Shown here piece by piece: positions 50,812 to 59,374 of a stretch of 64,000 nt of DNA. This DNA comes from SCRA01 sp035533275. Lineage in GTDB: Bacteria > Vulcanimicrobiota > Vulcanimicrobiia > Vulcanimicrobiales > SCRA01. Both the position numbers and the translations under genes were made by a program. The stretch spans positions 62,001 to 126,000 of the forward strand of contig DATLUD010000008.1 in NCBI GenBank assembly GCA_035533275.1. Reading direction: 5' to 3'. The notes under the pieces were generated by a model. That model ran no database searches. It was not told the origin of the DNA and was given only the letters and a program-made list of their open reading frames with translations. Within the stretch, counting starts at the first letter, position 1, and each line of letters starts with the position of its first letter.

Positions 50812-52062
50812 CTATCCCTCCGCGTACTGCGCTCGCACCGGGCCCCGCACGGCCAGGAAGAGCCAGATGCCCGCGACCACGCAGACGGCGCATCCCGAAG
50901 CGATCGCGAACGGGGCGCCGAGCCGGTCGGCGACGCTGCCGGCCAGAAGGCTCCCCACCGGGCCGAGGCCCATGATGATGGTGGTGTAGAGACCCATCAC
51001 ACGCCCCAGCATCGCTTCGTCCGCGGATGTCTGGATCAGCGTGTTCATGCGGATCCAATAGGCGACCACCGAGAAGCCCACGAGGGCGAGCAGCGCCAGC
51101 GCCGCGCGCAGGTCCCCCGCGTACGCGAACGCGATCTGCGAGATCGGAAGCGCCAGCGCCGTCGCAAAGAGGGTCCCCCAACGTGGGCGCCCGCTGGAGC
51201 CGGCCGTCACCGCGGCGCTGACCAGCGCACCCACGCCCATGGCCGCGAAGAGCCACCCCAGCGTCCGCGCGTTGCCGTGAAAGACATCGCGAGCGAACGC
51301 CGGCATCAGCACGATGTAGTTCATGCCGAAGATGCTGTAGATCGCCATGCCCGATGCGAGCCTGGCGAGAAACGGATGCGTGCGCAGATACGCGAGGCCC
51401 TCGCGCATATCGGCGGCGACCGAGCGCTGCGTCGGCGCTTCGCCGACGCGCGGCGCGACGCGGATGGGGAGCATCGTGAGCGCCGCCGCCGTGAAACCAA
51501 CGGCATTTGCCAGAAAGGCTCCGCCTTCGCCGAAGCGCGAGACGACCAGCCCCGCGAGGACGGGCCCGATGATGCGCGCGCCGTTGAAGACCATGCTCCC
51601 CAGCGCGTTGGCGTTGAGAAGCGACTCCGGCCCCACGACCTCGACGACGAACGCGGAGCGCGTCGGGATGTAGAAGGCGTCGGCGACTCCGCCGACGAGC
51701 GCCAGCGCGAAGAGCCACCCCAGCGTCATGTGCCCGTCGTAATAGAGCAGGGCCAGCGCCGCCGCCTGCGCAGCGAAGAGGATCTGCGTCGCCGTGAGCA
51801 TGCGCTTGCGGTCGATGCGGTCGGCCACCGTCCCCGCGTAGAACGCCAGGAAGAGCGCGGGCAGCGTCTCCAACGCCGTCACGGCGCCGAGGATGGTCTT
51901 GGAGTTGGTGAGGCGGTACGCCAGCCACCCGACCGCGACGATCTGCATCCAGACGCCGACGTACGAGACGGCGATGCCCGCGAAGTAGTACCGATAGTTC
52001 CGATGGCGCAATGCCGCGGAGAAGCGCACCAAGAAACCCGGCGCCTTGGAACCGTCGTCCAT
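50812..52062 (-). CDS. MFS transporter
   Basis: The 416-residue protein has about twelve hydrophobic segments and begins RNYRYYFAGIAVSYVGVWMQ. It carries the MFS loop GTVADRIDRKRMLTATQILF and the later repeat GRVMGLYTTIIMGLGPVGSL. It belongs with the enterobactin-exporter (EntS)-like MFS group, which exports siderophores or drugs. The ATG at 52062 has no clear ribosome site. The substrate is unknown. It lies 101 bp upstream of bcp on the same strand. Confidence 0.8.
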   Translation of the reverse strand: MDDGSKAPGFLVRFSAALRHRNYRYYFAGIAVSYVGVWMQIVAVGWLAYRLTNSKTILGAVTALETLPALFLAFYAGTVADRIDRKRMLTATQILFAAQAAALALLYYDGHMTLGWLFALALVGGVADAFYIPTRSAFVVEVVGPESLLNANALGSMVFNGARIIGPVLAGLVVSRFGEGGAFLANAVGFTAAALTMLPIRVAPRVGEAPTQRSVAADMREGLAYLRTHPFLARLASGMAIYSIFGMNYIVLMPAFARDVFHGNARTLGWLFAAMGVGALVSAAVTAGSSGRPRWGTLFATALALPISQIAFAYAGDLRAALALLALVGFSVVAYWIRMNTLIQTSADEAMLGRVMGLYTTIIMGLGPVGSLLAGSVADRLGAPFAIASGCAVCVVAGIWLFLAVRGPVRAQYAEG

Positions 52063-52144
52063 GCGTTCACTAACCGCGAGCGCATCAGCGCGGTTGCGCG
52101 GCCTCCAGGTGAGCCGGCACGCCGCGCTTAAGCTACGATGAGAA

Positions 52145-52771
52145 ATGAGCGAGCCGAAGGAGCCACCCCACCCGTTGGCCGAGCGCCTTGCCGCCTCCGT
52201 GCCGCCATCGCGCGAGCTCCTCGTGCTCGGCGTGGGCAACGGCCGCAACGTGCGCCTCCTCTGTGCATCGCATCGCGTCAAGGGCGTCGACGACGACAGC
52301 CTCCGCGCGCAACGCGTGGAGAGCGCATTGCGCGCGGAGGGACTCGACGTGCGCGTACACCCTGCGCCATACACGCAAGTGCCGTTCGCGCGCGCGCGCT
52401 TTTCCGGCGCGCTCTCGACGCACGCCCTGCTCCACGGCATGCGATCGAAGGTGCGCTTGGCCCTCGCCGAGACGGCCCGCGTGCTGGCGCCCGGGGCCCC
52501 CTTCGTCCTCACGCTGGCATCCGTGGAGGACGATCGCTACGGCGAGGGGACCATGGTCGAGCTGGACGTCTTCGCCCCGGCCGCCGGCGACGAAGCGGGC
52601 GTCCCGCACCTCTACGTCGACGAGGACGGCGTGCGCGAGCTCCTGTCGCCCCATTTCGCCATCGCGTCGCTGCGTCAGGTCGACGTCGACTCCGTCGTCG
52701 GCCGGTGGGCGCACGGGGCGGACCGCGGGACCGGCCGGCGCCACTGGTTCGTGGAGGCGCGCCGCCTCTAG
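52145..52771 (+). CDS. Class I SAM-dependent methyltransferase
   Basis: The 208-residue protein shows the SAM loop LLVLGVGNGRNVRLLCASH, an acidic end of strand 2 (VKGVDDDSLRAQRV), ARFSGALSTHALLHGM and RVLAPGAPFVLTLASVEDDR. It follows the methyltransferase type 11 plan. The substrate cannot be told. Its stop is 5 bp before the LexA-like box of the radical SAM gene, but that gene has its own promoter. Confidence 0.7.
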   Translation: MSEPKEPPHPLAERLAASVPPSRELLVLGVGNGRNVRLLCASHRVKGVDDDSLRAQRVESALRAEGLDVRVHPAPYTQVPFARARFSGALSTHALLHGMRSKVRLALAETARVLAPGAPFVLTLASVEDDRYGEGTMVELDVFAPAAGDEAGVPHLYVDEDGVRELLSPHFAIASLRQVDVDSVVGRWAHGADRGTGRRHWFVEARRL

Positions 52772-52798
52772 ACAAGCGAACATACGTTCGCTATAGTG
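52769..52798 (+). promoter_or_regulatory. SOS-type promoter with LexA-like box
   Basis: A -35 like TAGACA (52769-52774) and a -10 TATAGT (52793-52798) are 18 bp apart. The spacer is filled by GCGAACATACGTTCGC (52776-52791), with perfect inverted half-sites GCGAAC and GTTCGC. This fits the CGAAC-N4-GTTCG LexA (DinR-type) box of Gram-positives and related phyla. LexA bound there would block RNA polymerase. The -10 ends 5 bp before the ATG, so the transcript is probably leaderless. Confidence 0.72.
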
Positions 52799-52803
52799 CG
52801 GGC

Positions 52804-53691
52804 ATGGTGCCCGACGTCGTCGAGATCCGGGTCAAGTCGGTGCTCAACCGGGTCTCGGGAATGCCCTTCCGGTGGTCCATGAACCCCTATCGCGGATGCG
52901 TCCACGGCTGCGTCTTCTGTTACGCGCGGCGCACCCATTGGTTCATCGAGGAGGACGGGGTCGGCGCGTGGAGCACGCGCATCTTCGTCAAGGTCAACGC
53001 CCCCGAGGTCCTCCAGGCGGAATTGGCGCGCCGCGGCTGGCGGCGCGAGCGGATCGCGCTCGGCACCTCGACCGACCCCTATCAGGGCGTCGAGGCTCGC
53101 TACGGCATCACGCGACGCCTTCTCGAGGTCACGCTGCGGGCGCGCACGCCGCTCTCCATCGTGACGCGCTCCCCCCTGGTGGAGCGCGATCTCGACCTGC
53201 TCGCGGAGCACGCGCGGCGTGCCGGCCTCACGGTGGCGCTCAGCATCGCCACGCTCGATGCCGCGCTGGCGCGCGAGATCGAGCCGACGGTCTCCCCGCC
53301 GGAGCGACGACTCGCCGTCGTCGCGAGGCTGGCCGAGCGCGGCATTCGCGCAGGCGTCTTCCTGGCGCCGATCCTGCCGGGCATCACCGACGATGCCGCC
53401 TCGCTTGCGCGCGTGCTCGAGGGGGCTCGCGAAGCCGGCGCCTCGTTCGTCCACCACGGCCTGCTGCACCTCGGCGAAGTCACCCGGGACGCCTATTTCA
53501 CCTACTTGGAGCGCCGCCGCCCCGACCTGCTGCCGCGCTATCGGGAGCTCTACGCCGGCGCCTACGCGCCGGCACGCGCCGCTCAGGAGATCGACGACCG
53601 CGTCGCGGCCGCGCAGACCCGCTTTCCGTGCTCGCCGCGCGGCCCGCATCTCTCGCCCCCGCCAGAGGCCGAGCAGCTCGCCTTACTGTGA
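52804..53691 (+). CDS. Radical SAM protein (Rv2578c/SPL-like)
   Basis: The 295-residue protein starts MVPDVVEIRVKSVLNRVSGM and has the radical SAM CxxxCxxC cluster motif in RGCVHGCVFCYARRTHWF. It continues with ALGTSTDPYQGVEARYGITR, VALSIATLDAALAREIEPTV and GVFLAPILPGITDDA. These are the hallmarks of the Rv2578c-type family related to spore photoproduct lyase. Family members are thought to act on nucleic acid, but the reaction is unproven. A LexA-like box in its promoter adds support for a DNA repair role. The end overlaps the HAD gene by 9 bp. Confidence 0.8.
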   Translation: MVPDVVEIRVKSVLNRVSGMPFRWSMNPYRGCVHGCVFCYARRTHWFIEEDGVGAWSTRIFVKVNAPEVLQAELARRGWRRERIALGTSTDPYQGVEARYGITRRLLEVTLRARTPLSIVTRSPLVERDLDLLAEHARRAGLTVALSIATLDAALAREIEPTVSPPERRLAVVARLAERGIRAGVFLAPILPGITDDAASLARVLEGAREAGASFVHHGLLHLGEVTRDAYFTYLERRRPDLLPRYRELYAGAYAPARAAQEIDDRVAAAQTRFPCSPRGPHLSPPPEAEQLALL

Positions 53692-54375
53692 GTCCAGCAT
53701 CGCCACCGCGGCGGGAACCTCGGCCACCGAGGCCACCGTCACGTCGGGGTCCACCGCATGCACTTCGGAGCCGGGAACCGTCCGGCTTCGGTAGGGGCGT
53801 AACACCCGCACCGTGCGCATCCCCATGGCTTTGGGTGTGACGACGTCATTGTCGGGGCGGTCCCCGACCATCACGCCCTCCTCCGGCCGGATGCCCGCGC
53901 GGCGCAGCGCGACCTCGAAGATGCCGGGCGCGGGCTTGACGAGCCCCACCTCGCTGGAGATTACTAGGTCGCTGAAAAAGCGCAGCGCGTGGGCGTCGCG
54001 GAGCACGTCGCGTATGAAGCTGTCGTAGTTCGCGATGACGCCCAGGCGATAGCGGCCGGAGAGCGCCTCGAGCGCCTCGAACGCTCCGGGCAGCAAGCGG
54101 CTCTGCGTTGCTCCATGCTCGAGACGCGGCTGGAAGACGCGCCCCGCCACGCTCGCGGCGCGCTCGGGATCGTCGGGGAGATAGTGGTCGATCAGAGCAC
54201 GCGCGAGCGAGGGCGGATTCTCCTTCAGCAACCGCCGCCGCACGGCGGCAAACTCATCCGTCTTGGTCACCATGCCCGCGCCGGCCAGCTCGTGGCGCAC
54301 CACGTTCGCCAGATAGGTCACGTACGCGCGATCGTCGACAAGCGTTCCGCCGACGTCGAAGAAGACCCACCGCAC
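53683..54375 (-). CDS. HAD-family hydrolase (phosphatase-like)
   Basis: A GTG start with GGAG 6 nt upstream gives 230 residues. HAD motifs are WVFFDVGGTLVDD (nucleophile Asp), VISSEVGLVKPAPGIFEVAL (motif III Lys) and VMVGDRPDNDVVTPKAMGMR (motif IV). The cap is helical. It acts on small phosphorylated metabolites. It begins 13 bp after thiG, so a role in thiamine phosphate turnover is possible. The frame continues upstream inside thiG, but the GTG is best supported. Confidence 0.78.
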   Translation of the reverse strand: MRWVFFDVGGTLVDDRAYVTYLANVVRHELAGAGMVTKTDEFAAVRRRLLKENPPSLARALIDHYLPDDPERAASVAGRVFQPRLEHGATQSRLLPGAFEALEALSGRYRLGVIANYDSFIRDVLRDAHALRFFSDLVISSEVGLVKPAPGIFEVALRRAGIRPEEGVMVGDRPDNDVVTPKAMGMRTVRVLRPYRSRTVPGSEVHAVDPDVTVASVAEVPAAVAMLDSQ

Positions 54376-54388
54376 CGCCCGCTCCGCG

Positions 54389-55171
54389 TCAGCCGCTGGA
54401 GATGAGGTCTTGCATGGGGGAGGATGCGCTGGCGTGGAGCCGCTTGGGCATCCGGCCGGCACGATACGCGGCGCGACCGGCACGTACGGCGTCGCGCATC
54501 GCGTGCGCCATCAGCACGGGGTCCTTGGCCGCGGCAATGCCCGTGTTCATCAGCACGGCATCCGCCCCGAGCTCCATCGCGAACGCGGCATCGCTGGCGG
54601 TGCCCACGCCGGCATCGACGATCACGGGGACCCTCGCCTGCTCGACGATGATGCGGATCGAGTAGGGATTGCAGACGCCCAGGCCGCTGCCGATCGGCGC
54701 GGCCAACGGCATCACCGCGGCGCAGCCGATCTCCTCGAGGCGCTTGCAGATCACCGGGTCGTCGGTGGTGTACGGCAGCACCGTGAAGCCGTCGCGCACC
54801 AGCTCTTCGGCGGCAGCGAGCAGGTCGACCACGTTCGGGTAGAGCGTCTTCGGATCGCCGATCACCTCGAGCTTGATCAGGTCGGTCTCAAGGGCCTCGC
54901 GCGCCAGCTTGGCCGTCAGCACCGCGTCCTTGGCCGTATAACAGCCGGCGGTGTTCGGCAGCAGCACATACCGCGAGCGGTCGATGAAGTCCACCATGGT
55001 CTTGCCGCTGGGATCGTCCAGATGAATGCGGCGGATCGCCACGGTCACCACCTCGGCGCCGCTCGCCTCGTGTGCCGCTTGCATGACCTCCATCGTCCCG
55101 AACTTGCCGGTGCCCACCAAGAGCCGCGAGTGGTACTCGCGCCCCGCCAGTACGAACGCATCACTGTGCAC
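54389..55171 (-). CDS. thiG: Thiazole synthase ThiG
   Basis: The 260-residue protein has the ThiG pattern: SRLLVGTGKFGTMEVMQAAH, EVVTVAIRRIHL, VLLPNTAGCYTAKDAVLTAK, the Schiff-base lysine in DLIKLEVIGDPKTLYPN, and VIVDAGVGTASDAAFAMELG with ADAVLMNTGIA. It condenses deoxyxylulose 5-phosphate, ThiS thiocarboxylate and dehydroglycine into the thiazole of thiamine. It follows thiS by 10 bp and starts at GTG. Confidence 0.95.
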   Translation of the reverse strand: MHSDAFVLAGREYHSRLLVGTGKFGTMEVMQAAHEASGAEVVTVAIRRIHLDDPSGKTMVDFIDRSRYVLLPNTAGCYTAKDAVLTAKLAREALETDLIKLEVIGDPKTLYPNVVDLLAAAEELVRDGFTVLPYTTDDPVICKRLEEIGCAAVMPLAAPIGSGLGVCNPYSIRIIVEQARVPVIVDAGVGTASDAAFAMELGADAVLMNTGIAAAKDPVLMAHAMRDAVRAGRAAYRAGRMPKRLHASASSPMQDLISSG

Positions 55172-55181
55172 GATGATCTCT

Positions 55182-55391
55182 CTACCCCCCGGCCACAGCC
55201 CGGATGACTTCCACGCGGTCTCCCGGCTGGAGCCGCTGTTCGTCGACGCGCCCCTTGGGGACGACCGACTCGTTGAGCGCCACGGCCGTGCCTTCGCGCT
55301 TGACGCCCAAACGCTCGAGCAACGTCCCGAGCGTCTCTTCGCGCTCGAACCCGACCCTCTCCCCGTTCACCACCACCGTCGTCGACGTCAT
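55182..55391 (-). CDS. thiS: Sulfur carrier protein ThiS
   Basis: The 69-residue beta-grasp protein starts MTSTTVVVNGERVGFEREET, has LGTLLERLG and VALNESVVPKGRVDEQRLQP, and ends RVEVIRAVAGG. The C-terminal Gly-Gly is adenylated and carries sulfur for thiazole formation. Its ATG overlaps the thiO stop by 4 bp (ATGA). Confidence 0.93.
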   Translation of the reverse strand: MTSTTVVVNGERVGFEREETLGTLLERLGVKREGTAVALNESVVPKGRVDEQRLQPGDRVEVIRAVAGG

Positions 55392-56512
55392 GGCGCGAGA
55401 TTCGACGCGAGCTGCGCGCGCTCCGGCGAAAGGGCGGCGATGGAGACGCTGGGCGCCCGCCCCTCGATGGCGTCCGCGACGACTTCGGCGGTGATGGGCG
55501 TCAAGAGGACGCCGTTGCGCAAGTGGCCCGTGGCCAGGAAATACCCCTCCAGGCCGCCGGCACCGAGGTAGGGCAGTCCGTCGGGCGTCCCTGGCCGCAA
55601 GCCCGCCCACGTCTCCACGATCGAGAGCTCGCGCAGGGCCGGTGCGACGCGGAGCGCCCCCTCGAGCAGGCGCTGGATGCCGGCGGCCGTGACGCGCGTG
55701 TCGAAGCCCACGTGCTCAACGGTGGCTCCCACGATCAGATGCCCGTCGTCGCGCGGGACCAGGTAGGCGACGCGTTCGGCGTAGATGGTGTGCCCAATCA
55801 GGTTCGCCGGCATCCCCAAAGCCAGCATCTGCCCTTTCACCGGCACCACGGGCACGCGCGCCTGCTCCGGGACGCCCTCGAGGCTTCCCGCCCAGGCGCC
55901 GGCCGCATTCACCACCACCGGAGCGGGAACGAAGCCTTGGGCGGTCTCCACGCCGTTGACGCGGCGGTTGGTGGCGGCCAGGCGAACCCAGGGCACGCCC
56001 TCCTCCACGCGCACGCCCAGCCGCTCGACGGCGGCGCGCAAGGCTCGGCCCAGCCGGCGGTTGTCGACCGAAGCCTCGTGCTCGAAGCGCCCCGCGCCGC
56101 GCACGGGTGCCAGGGCCGGCTCCAGGCGCACGGCCTCGGCCGGGGAGAGCATGGAGGCGCCGTAACCACGGGCTCGCGCGGCGGCCACTCGGGCCTCCAA
56201 CGTGGCCACGCCGGCGTCGTCGTAGGCCGGTGCGACGAACCCCTCGCGCCGCAGGTGGACGTCGAGACCCGTCTCGGCGCGCAGGCTCTCGGCGAAGGCG
56301 GGGAAGCGCTCGAGACTCGCGGCGCAGAGGTCGAAAAACGAGCCGTCGAGGCCCTCGGACGAGGGCGCGAGCATGCCGGCGGCGGCCCAGGACGCCTGCC
56401 GCCCCGGCTCACCGGTATCGAGGATGCGTACCTCCGCGCCGCGTTGCGCCAGCTCCCGGGCCAGCGCCAGTCCGATCAATCCCGCTCCGATGATGACGAC
56501 GTCGCCTTCCAT
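55388..56512 (-). CDS. thiO: Glycine oxidase ThiO
   Basis: The 374-residue flavoprotein begins MEGDVVIIGAGLIGLALARE (FAD loop). It has GRQASWAAAGMLAPSSEGLD, VPVVPVKGQMLAL, YLVPRDDGHLIVGATVEHVG and ETWAGLRPGTPDGLPYLGAG with HLRNGVLLTPITAEVVADAI, all ThiO landmarks. It oxidises glycine to the imine used by ThiG. It is first in thiO-thiS-thiG-HAD. No TPP riboswitch is visible in the 100 bp upstream. Confidence 0.93.
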   Translation of the reverse strand: MEGDVVIIGAGLIGLALARELAQRGAEVRILDTGEPGRQASWAAAGMLAPSSEGLDGSFFDLCAASLERFPAFAESLRAETGLDVHLRREGFVAPAYDDAGVATLEARVAAARARGYGASMLSPAEAVRLEPALAPVRGAGRFEHEASVDNRRLGRALRAAVERLGVRVEEGVPWVRLAATNRRVNGVETAQGFVPAPVVVNAAGAWAGSLEGVPEQARVPVVPVKGQMLALGMPANLIGHTIYAERVAYLVPRDDGHLIVGATVEHVGFDTRVTAAGIQRLLEGALRVAPALRELSIVETWAGLRPGTPDGLPYLGAGGLEGYFLATGHLRNGVLLTPITAEVVADAIEGRAPSVSIAALSPERAQLASNLAP

Positions 56513-56564
56513 GAGCGCGCTCTTCGTGGTCGGCCACCTCGCTCCCGTCGGCGCCGAGAAACGA

Positions 56565-56594
56565 CGAGGCCCCCGGCTTGCGCCGGAGGCCTCG
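56565..56594 (-). terminator. Terminator of the SLH porin gene
   Basis: CGAGGCCTCCGGC and GCCGGGGGCCTCG pair on the minus strand around gcaa, 23 bp past the porin stop, and are followed by TCGTTTCTCG. The long stem stops porin transcription before thiO, which is on the same strand. Confidence 0.7.
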
Positions 56595-56616
56595 CGGTTC
56601 CGTAGCGGATTCTCGC

Positions 56617-58341
56617 TTAGAACGAGATCAGCGTCTGGAGGAACACGGCCGTACCCGTGTCGTGGTTGATGTAGTAACCACCGCCCAGCGGGATGTTCGT
56701 GTTCGGGTTCAGGCCATACCCCTGGACGATCACGCCGACGTCGGCGTTGTTGCTGAACCAGTGGTGGAGGCCCACGTAGGCGATCCGGTAACCGTTGGGG
56801 TTGTTGAAGTAGAACTGCTGGTAGTCCGGCGTGCCAGCGACTTCGGTATCCGGACCGAGCGAGTTCTGACCCGAGGAGATGAACCCGCCCTCAGCCCAGT
56901 TGTTGCCGGCCACCGGCCCGGTCTTCCCGAGGAAGACCTTGCCCCAGAAGGCGTTGGGCTGCTCCCAGCTGTTGCCGCTCGGATCCTTGCCGAACCGGTG
57001 CAGAGCCTCGGCCGCGACCGAGAATTCCGGCGTGAACTGGTACGACGCGTCGACCGAGCCGACCGCGATCGGGTAGCTGGCCTTCACCCACGCGCCGCAG
57101 AAGCCCGGCGCGCAGACGCCCGGCGTCGCCGGGTTGTTCAGCTGCACCGTGCCGGCGCCCGTCGTCGCGACCGCACCTACCGGGTACGGGTTGACGCTGG
57201 CGTTCCAGAAGGTCTCGCCGGGGAGACCACGCGACATGTCGTAGTTCGCGCCGAGGTTGAACTTCGGCGTCACGTTGTAATCGATGTGTCCCAGCATCGA
57301 CTGGTAGGGACCACCGACGGCAGCGTTCTCCGCCGCGCCGTTCGAGTAGTTGAAGCTGTAGCCGGCATAGGCCGTCAAGCCGTGCTGGCTATAGCCCAGC
57401 TCCGCGCCCTGGAAGTAGTCGGCGAAGGCCAGTCCGATCGGACCGCCCTCTTCGACGTAACGCCCGACCTTAGCGTAGAACCCGGAGGGATCCTTGTAGG
57501 TCAGGAAGGCCCAGTTGAGGCGCATGTACTGGTTGTAGAAGTAGCTGCCGCCATTTGGGGGAATGCCCGCGCCGGTGGCAGCGCTGTTCTGGCCCTGGTT
57601 CGAGAAGTAGTTGCGATCCTCGAGGCGGATCGAATACGACGTGCGCGCATCCAGGTTGCCGCTCCAGATCATGCGGATGGTCTGGTAGCCGGTCCCGTGA
57701 GCGTTGTCGCCCGACTGGAGGTTGTTGGCGCCGAGGTTACCCGACGAGGCCTGCGTGGCCATCGCGTAGCCTGGCGCGAACGCCGCGACGTTCGGGTTGC
57801 CGGTTCCGGTGTTGCCGTTCAGCACGGTCGACGCCGGAAGCCCGTTCCCGAGCGGATCATACGCGGACACCTGGTCGCGGTAGAAACCCGGGGCGCGCAT
57901 GAAGTAGTAGAGGTGGAACTGCGCACGGTCGAGCGTCGCGCTGTTCTTGGCGACCTGATCCTTCAGGCCGGCGACATCCTTCTGAAGATTCTTGATGTCA
58001 GAGCCGTACTCGTCGACGAGCTTCTTGACCATCGCGATGTCTTCAGCGTTGACCTTGGCGGCCTCTTCGGGCTTGGCGAGCTCTTCCTCGAGCTTCTTCA
58101 CGACGCGCTCGGTGAGAACGGCCGCTTCGTAGCGCGTGAGAGGACGCTGGCCCTTGAAGTAACCGCCGGGATACCCTTCGATCAATCCATCGGCGTACAG
58201 CTTCTGGATCGCTTGGTATGCCCAGCTATTCGTGGGGACGTCGCGGAAGGGGTTTTCCTGGGCGAGCGCCGGGGCGGCACAAACCGCAACGAACGCTGCC
58301 AAGATAAAGCCTCCGCGAAGTCTCGACTTCACAGAATGCAC
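56617..58341 (-). CDS. SLH-domain outer membrane porin
   Basis: The 574-residue protein starts at GTG 58341 (GGAGG 6 nt upstream) with a signal peptide ending in APALAQ. Residues about 28-80 form an SLH domain (NPFRDVPTNSWAYQAIQKLY, GYPGGYFKGQRPLTRYEAAV). A coiled coil at about 80-140 follows (AMVKKLVDEYGSDIKNLQKD). The rest is a barrel rich in aromatic and Asn/Gly residues. The plan matches the SLH-tethered porins of cyanobacteria, Deinococcus and Negativicutes, in which SLH grips peptidoglycan polymers and the coil spans the periplasm. It implies an outer membrane. Expression is likely high given its promoter and 5' hairpin. Confidence 0.85.
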   Translation of the reverse strand: MHSVKSRLRGGFILAAFVAVCAAPALAQENPFRDVPTNSWAYQAIQKLYADGLIEGYPGGYFKGQRPLTRYEAAVLTERVVKKLEEELAKPEEAAKVNAEDIAMVKKLVDEYGSDIKNLQKDVAGLKDQVAKNSATLDRAQFHLYYFMRAPGFYRDQVSAYDPLGNGLPASTVLNGNTGTGNPNVAAFAPGYAMATQASSGNLGANNLQSGDNAHGTGYQTIRMIWSGNLDARTSYSIRLEDRNYFSNQGQNSAATGAGIPPNGGSYFYNQYMRLNWAFLTYKDPSGFYAKVGRYVEEGGPIGLAFADYFQGAELGYSQHGLTAYAGYSFNYSNGAAENAAVGGPYQSMLGHIDYNVTPKFNLGANYDMSRGLPGETFWNASVNPYPVGAVATTGAGTVQLNNPATPGVCAPGFCGAWVKASYPIAVGSVDASYQFTPEFSVAAEALHRFGKDPSGNSWEQPNAFWGKVFLGKTGPVAGNNWAEGGFISSGQNSLGPDTEVAGTPDYQQFYFNNPNGYRIAYVGLHHWFSNNADVGVIVQGYGLNPNTNIPLGGGYYINHDTGTAVFLQTLISF

Positions 58342-58364
58342 GGGTTGCCTCCAATTTTCATTAG

Positions 58365-58391
58365 GGCGAGCTGTCCATCGTTTCGCTCGCC
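58365..58391 (-). promoter_or_regulatory. 5' UTR hairpin of the SLH porin
   Basis: GGCGAGC and GCTCGCC form a perfect 7-bp stem around a 13-nt loop in the porin leader, 24 bp before the start codon. 5' hairpins of this type often stabilise highly used outer-membrane protein mRNAs. Confidence 0.45.
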
Positions 58392-58400
58392 TCCAACGTG

Positions 58401-58429
58401 ACTCTACCAGGGGAGGGATTCCCAGACAA
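58401..58429 (-). promoter_or_regulatory. Promoter of the SLH porin
   Basis: On the minus strand TTGTCT (58424-58429) and TAGAGT (58401-58406) are 17 bp apart, about 60 bp before the start codon. An A/T-rich stretch (58430-58465) just upstream could act as an UP element. This is one of the clearest sigma-70-like promoters in the window. Confidence 0.6.
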
Positions 58430-58472
58430 CTACTTTTGTTTATACTGCCTATTAAAATTATCTATATCACCG

Positions 58473-59372
58473 TCACGCGGCCAGGCGTTCCGCTTCGCGC
58501 TGGAAGATCTCCAGCAGCAAACCCGCGGCCGGCGAGGGGACCCGGTCCTCGCGCCAGCCCAGGTGGACGCTCCTGGTCATCGGGGCCCCCGCCAGACGGA
58601 CCGGCACGGTTCCCGGCGGCGCTTCCTCACCCAACAGCGAGAGGCCGACGACCGTCGCACCCAGGACCGGCACCAGCCGGGCTCGCCCAGCGTCTCCGCC
58701 GCCCCCCTCCACCACGTTCCCGGGCTCCACCTGGGCGGCGCGCAGCGCCCGTTCGACCACTTGGCGGAGGGCATACCGGCGAGCCGGCAGGAGGAGGTTC
58801 ATGCCGCCGAGCTCGGCCAACTCGATCTCGCCGCGCCCGGCGAACGGGTGGCGCTCGCCCACCAGCAGGCAGAGCTCCTCGTCGTAGAGGCGGGTCAGAT
58901 GCAGGCTGGGCGAGGCTCCCACGTTCGGAAAGACGCCGAGGTCCAGCCGCCCGAGGCGCACGCCTTGGACGATCTCCGGCTCCCCCTGCTCGTCGAGCAC
59001 CAGCTCCACCTCGCCGTACTCGCGCTGGAAGGCGCGGAGCACCTCGGCGAGCAGGTCGGAACGCAACGACGGGAAGACCCCGCAGGAGACCCGCGCCTCG
59101 ACCATCTCGCGCCCGCCGGCCGCCCGCAGGTCGAGGCGCTGCAGGCCCAAGATGATCTGGCGGACGTCCTCGATGATACGCCGCCCCAGCGGGGTGAGCA
59201 GCACGCGCTTGCCGGTGCGCTCGAAGACGGGGGCGCCCACCTGCAGCTCGAGGCGGCGAATGTGGTGGCTGACGGCCGGCTGGGTGATGCCCAGCGCCTC
59301 CGCGGCAGCGGTGAAGCTCCCCGTCTCATAGACGGCATGAAAGCACCGCACCTGCTGGAGATCGATCGCCAT
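58473..59372 (-). CDS. LysR-family transcriptional regulator
   Basis: The 299-residue protein has an N-terminal winged helix-turn-helix (FHAVYETGSFTAAAEALGIT, QPAVSHHIRRLE) and a periplasmic-binding-like effector domain (RLDLGVFPNVGASPSLHLTR). It starts 2 bp after the ETF-QO stop, so it is co-transcribed with that gene. LysR genes are usually divergent from their target, so this tandem arrangement is less common. The effector is unknown. Confidence 0.85.
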   Translation of the reverse strand: MAIDLQQVRCFHAVYETGSFTAAAEALGITQPAVSHHIRRLELQVGAPVFERTGKRVLLTPLGRRIIEDVRQIILGLQRLDLRAAGGREMVEARVSCGVFPSLRSDLLAEVLRAFQREYGEVELVLDEQGEPEIVQGVRLGRLDLGVFPNVGASPSLHLTRLYDEELCLLVGERHPFAGRGEIELAELGGMNLLLPARRYALRQVVERALRAAQVEPGNVVEGGGGDAGRARLVPVLGATVVGLSLLGEEAPPGTVPVRLAGAPMTRSVHLGWREDRVPSPAAGLLLEIFQREAERLAA

Positions 59373-59374
59373 GC

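Noticed and set aside
56513..56616. TPP riboswitch before thiO
   Set aside because: The conserved CUGAGA and ACCUGAUCUGG-like cores are absent; the hairpin there is the porin terminator.
56578..58401. 607-residue open frame on the plus strand
   Set aside because: It is a high-GC shadow of the SLH porin, with arginine/valine-rich composition and no domain.
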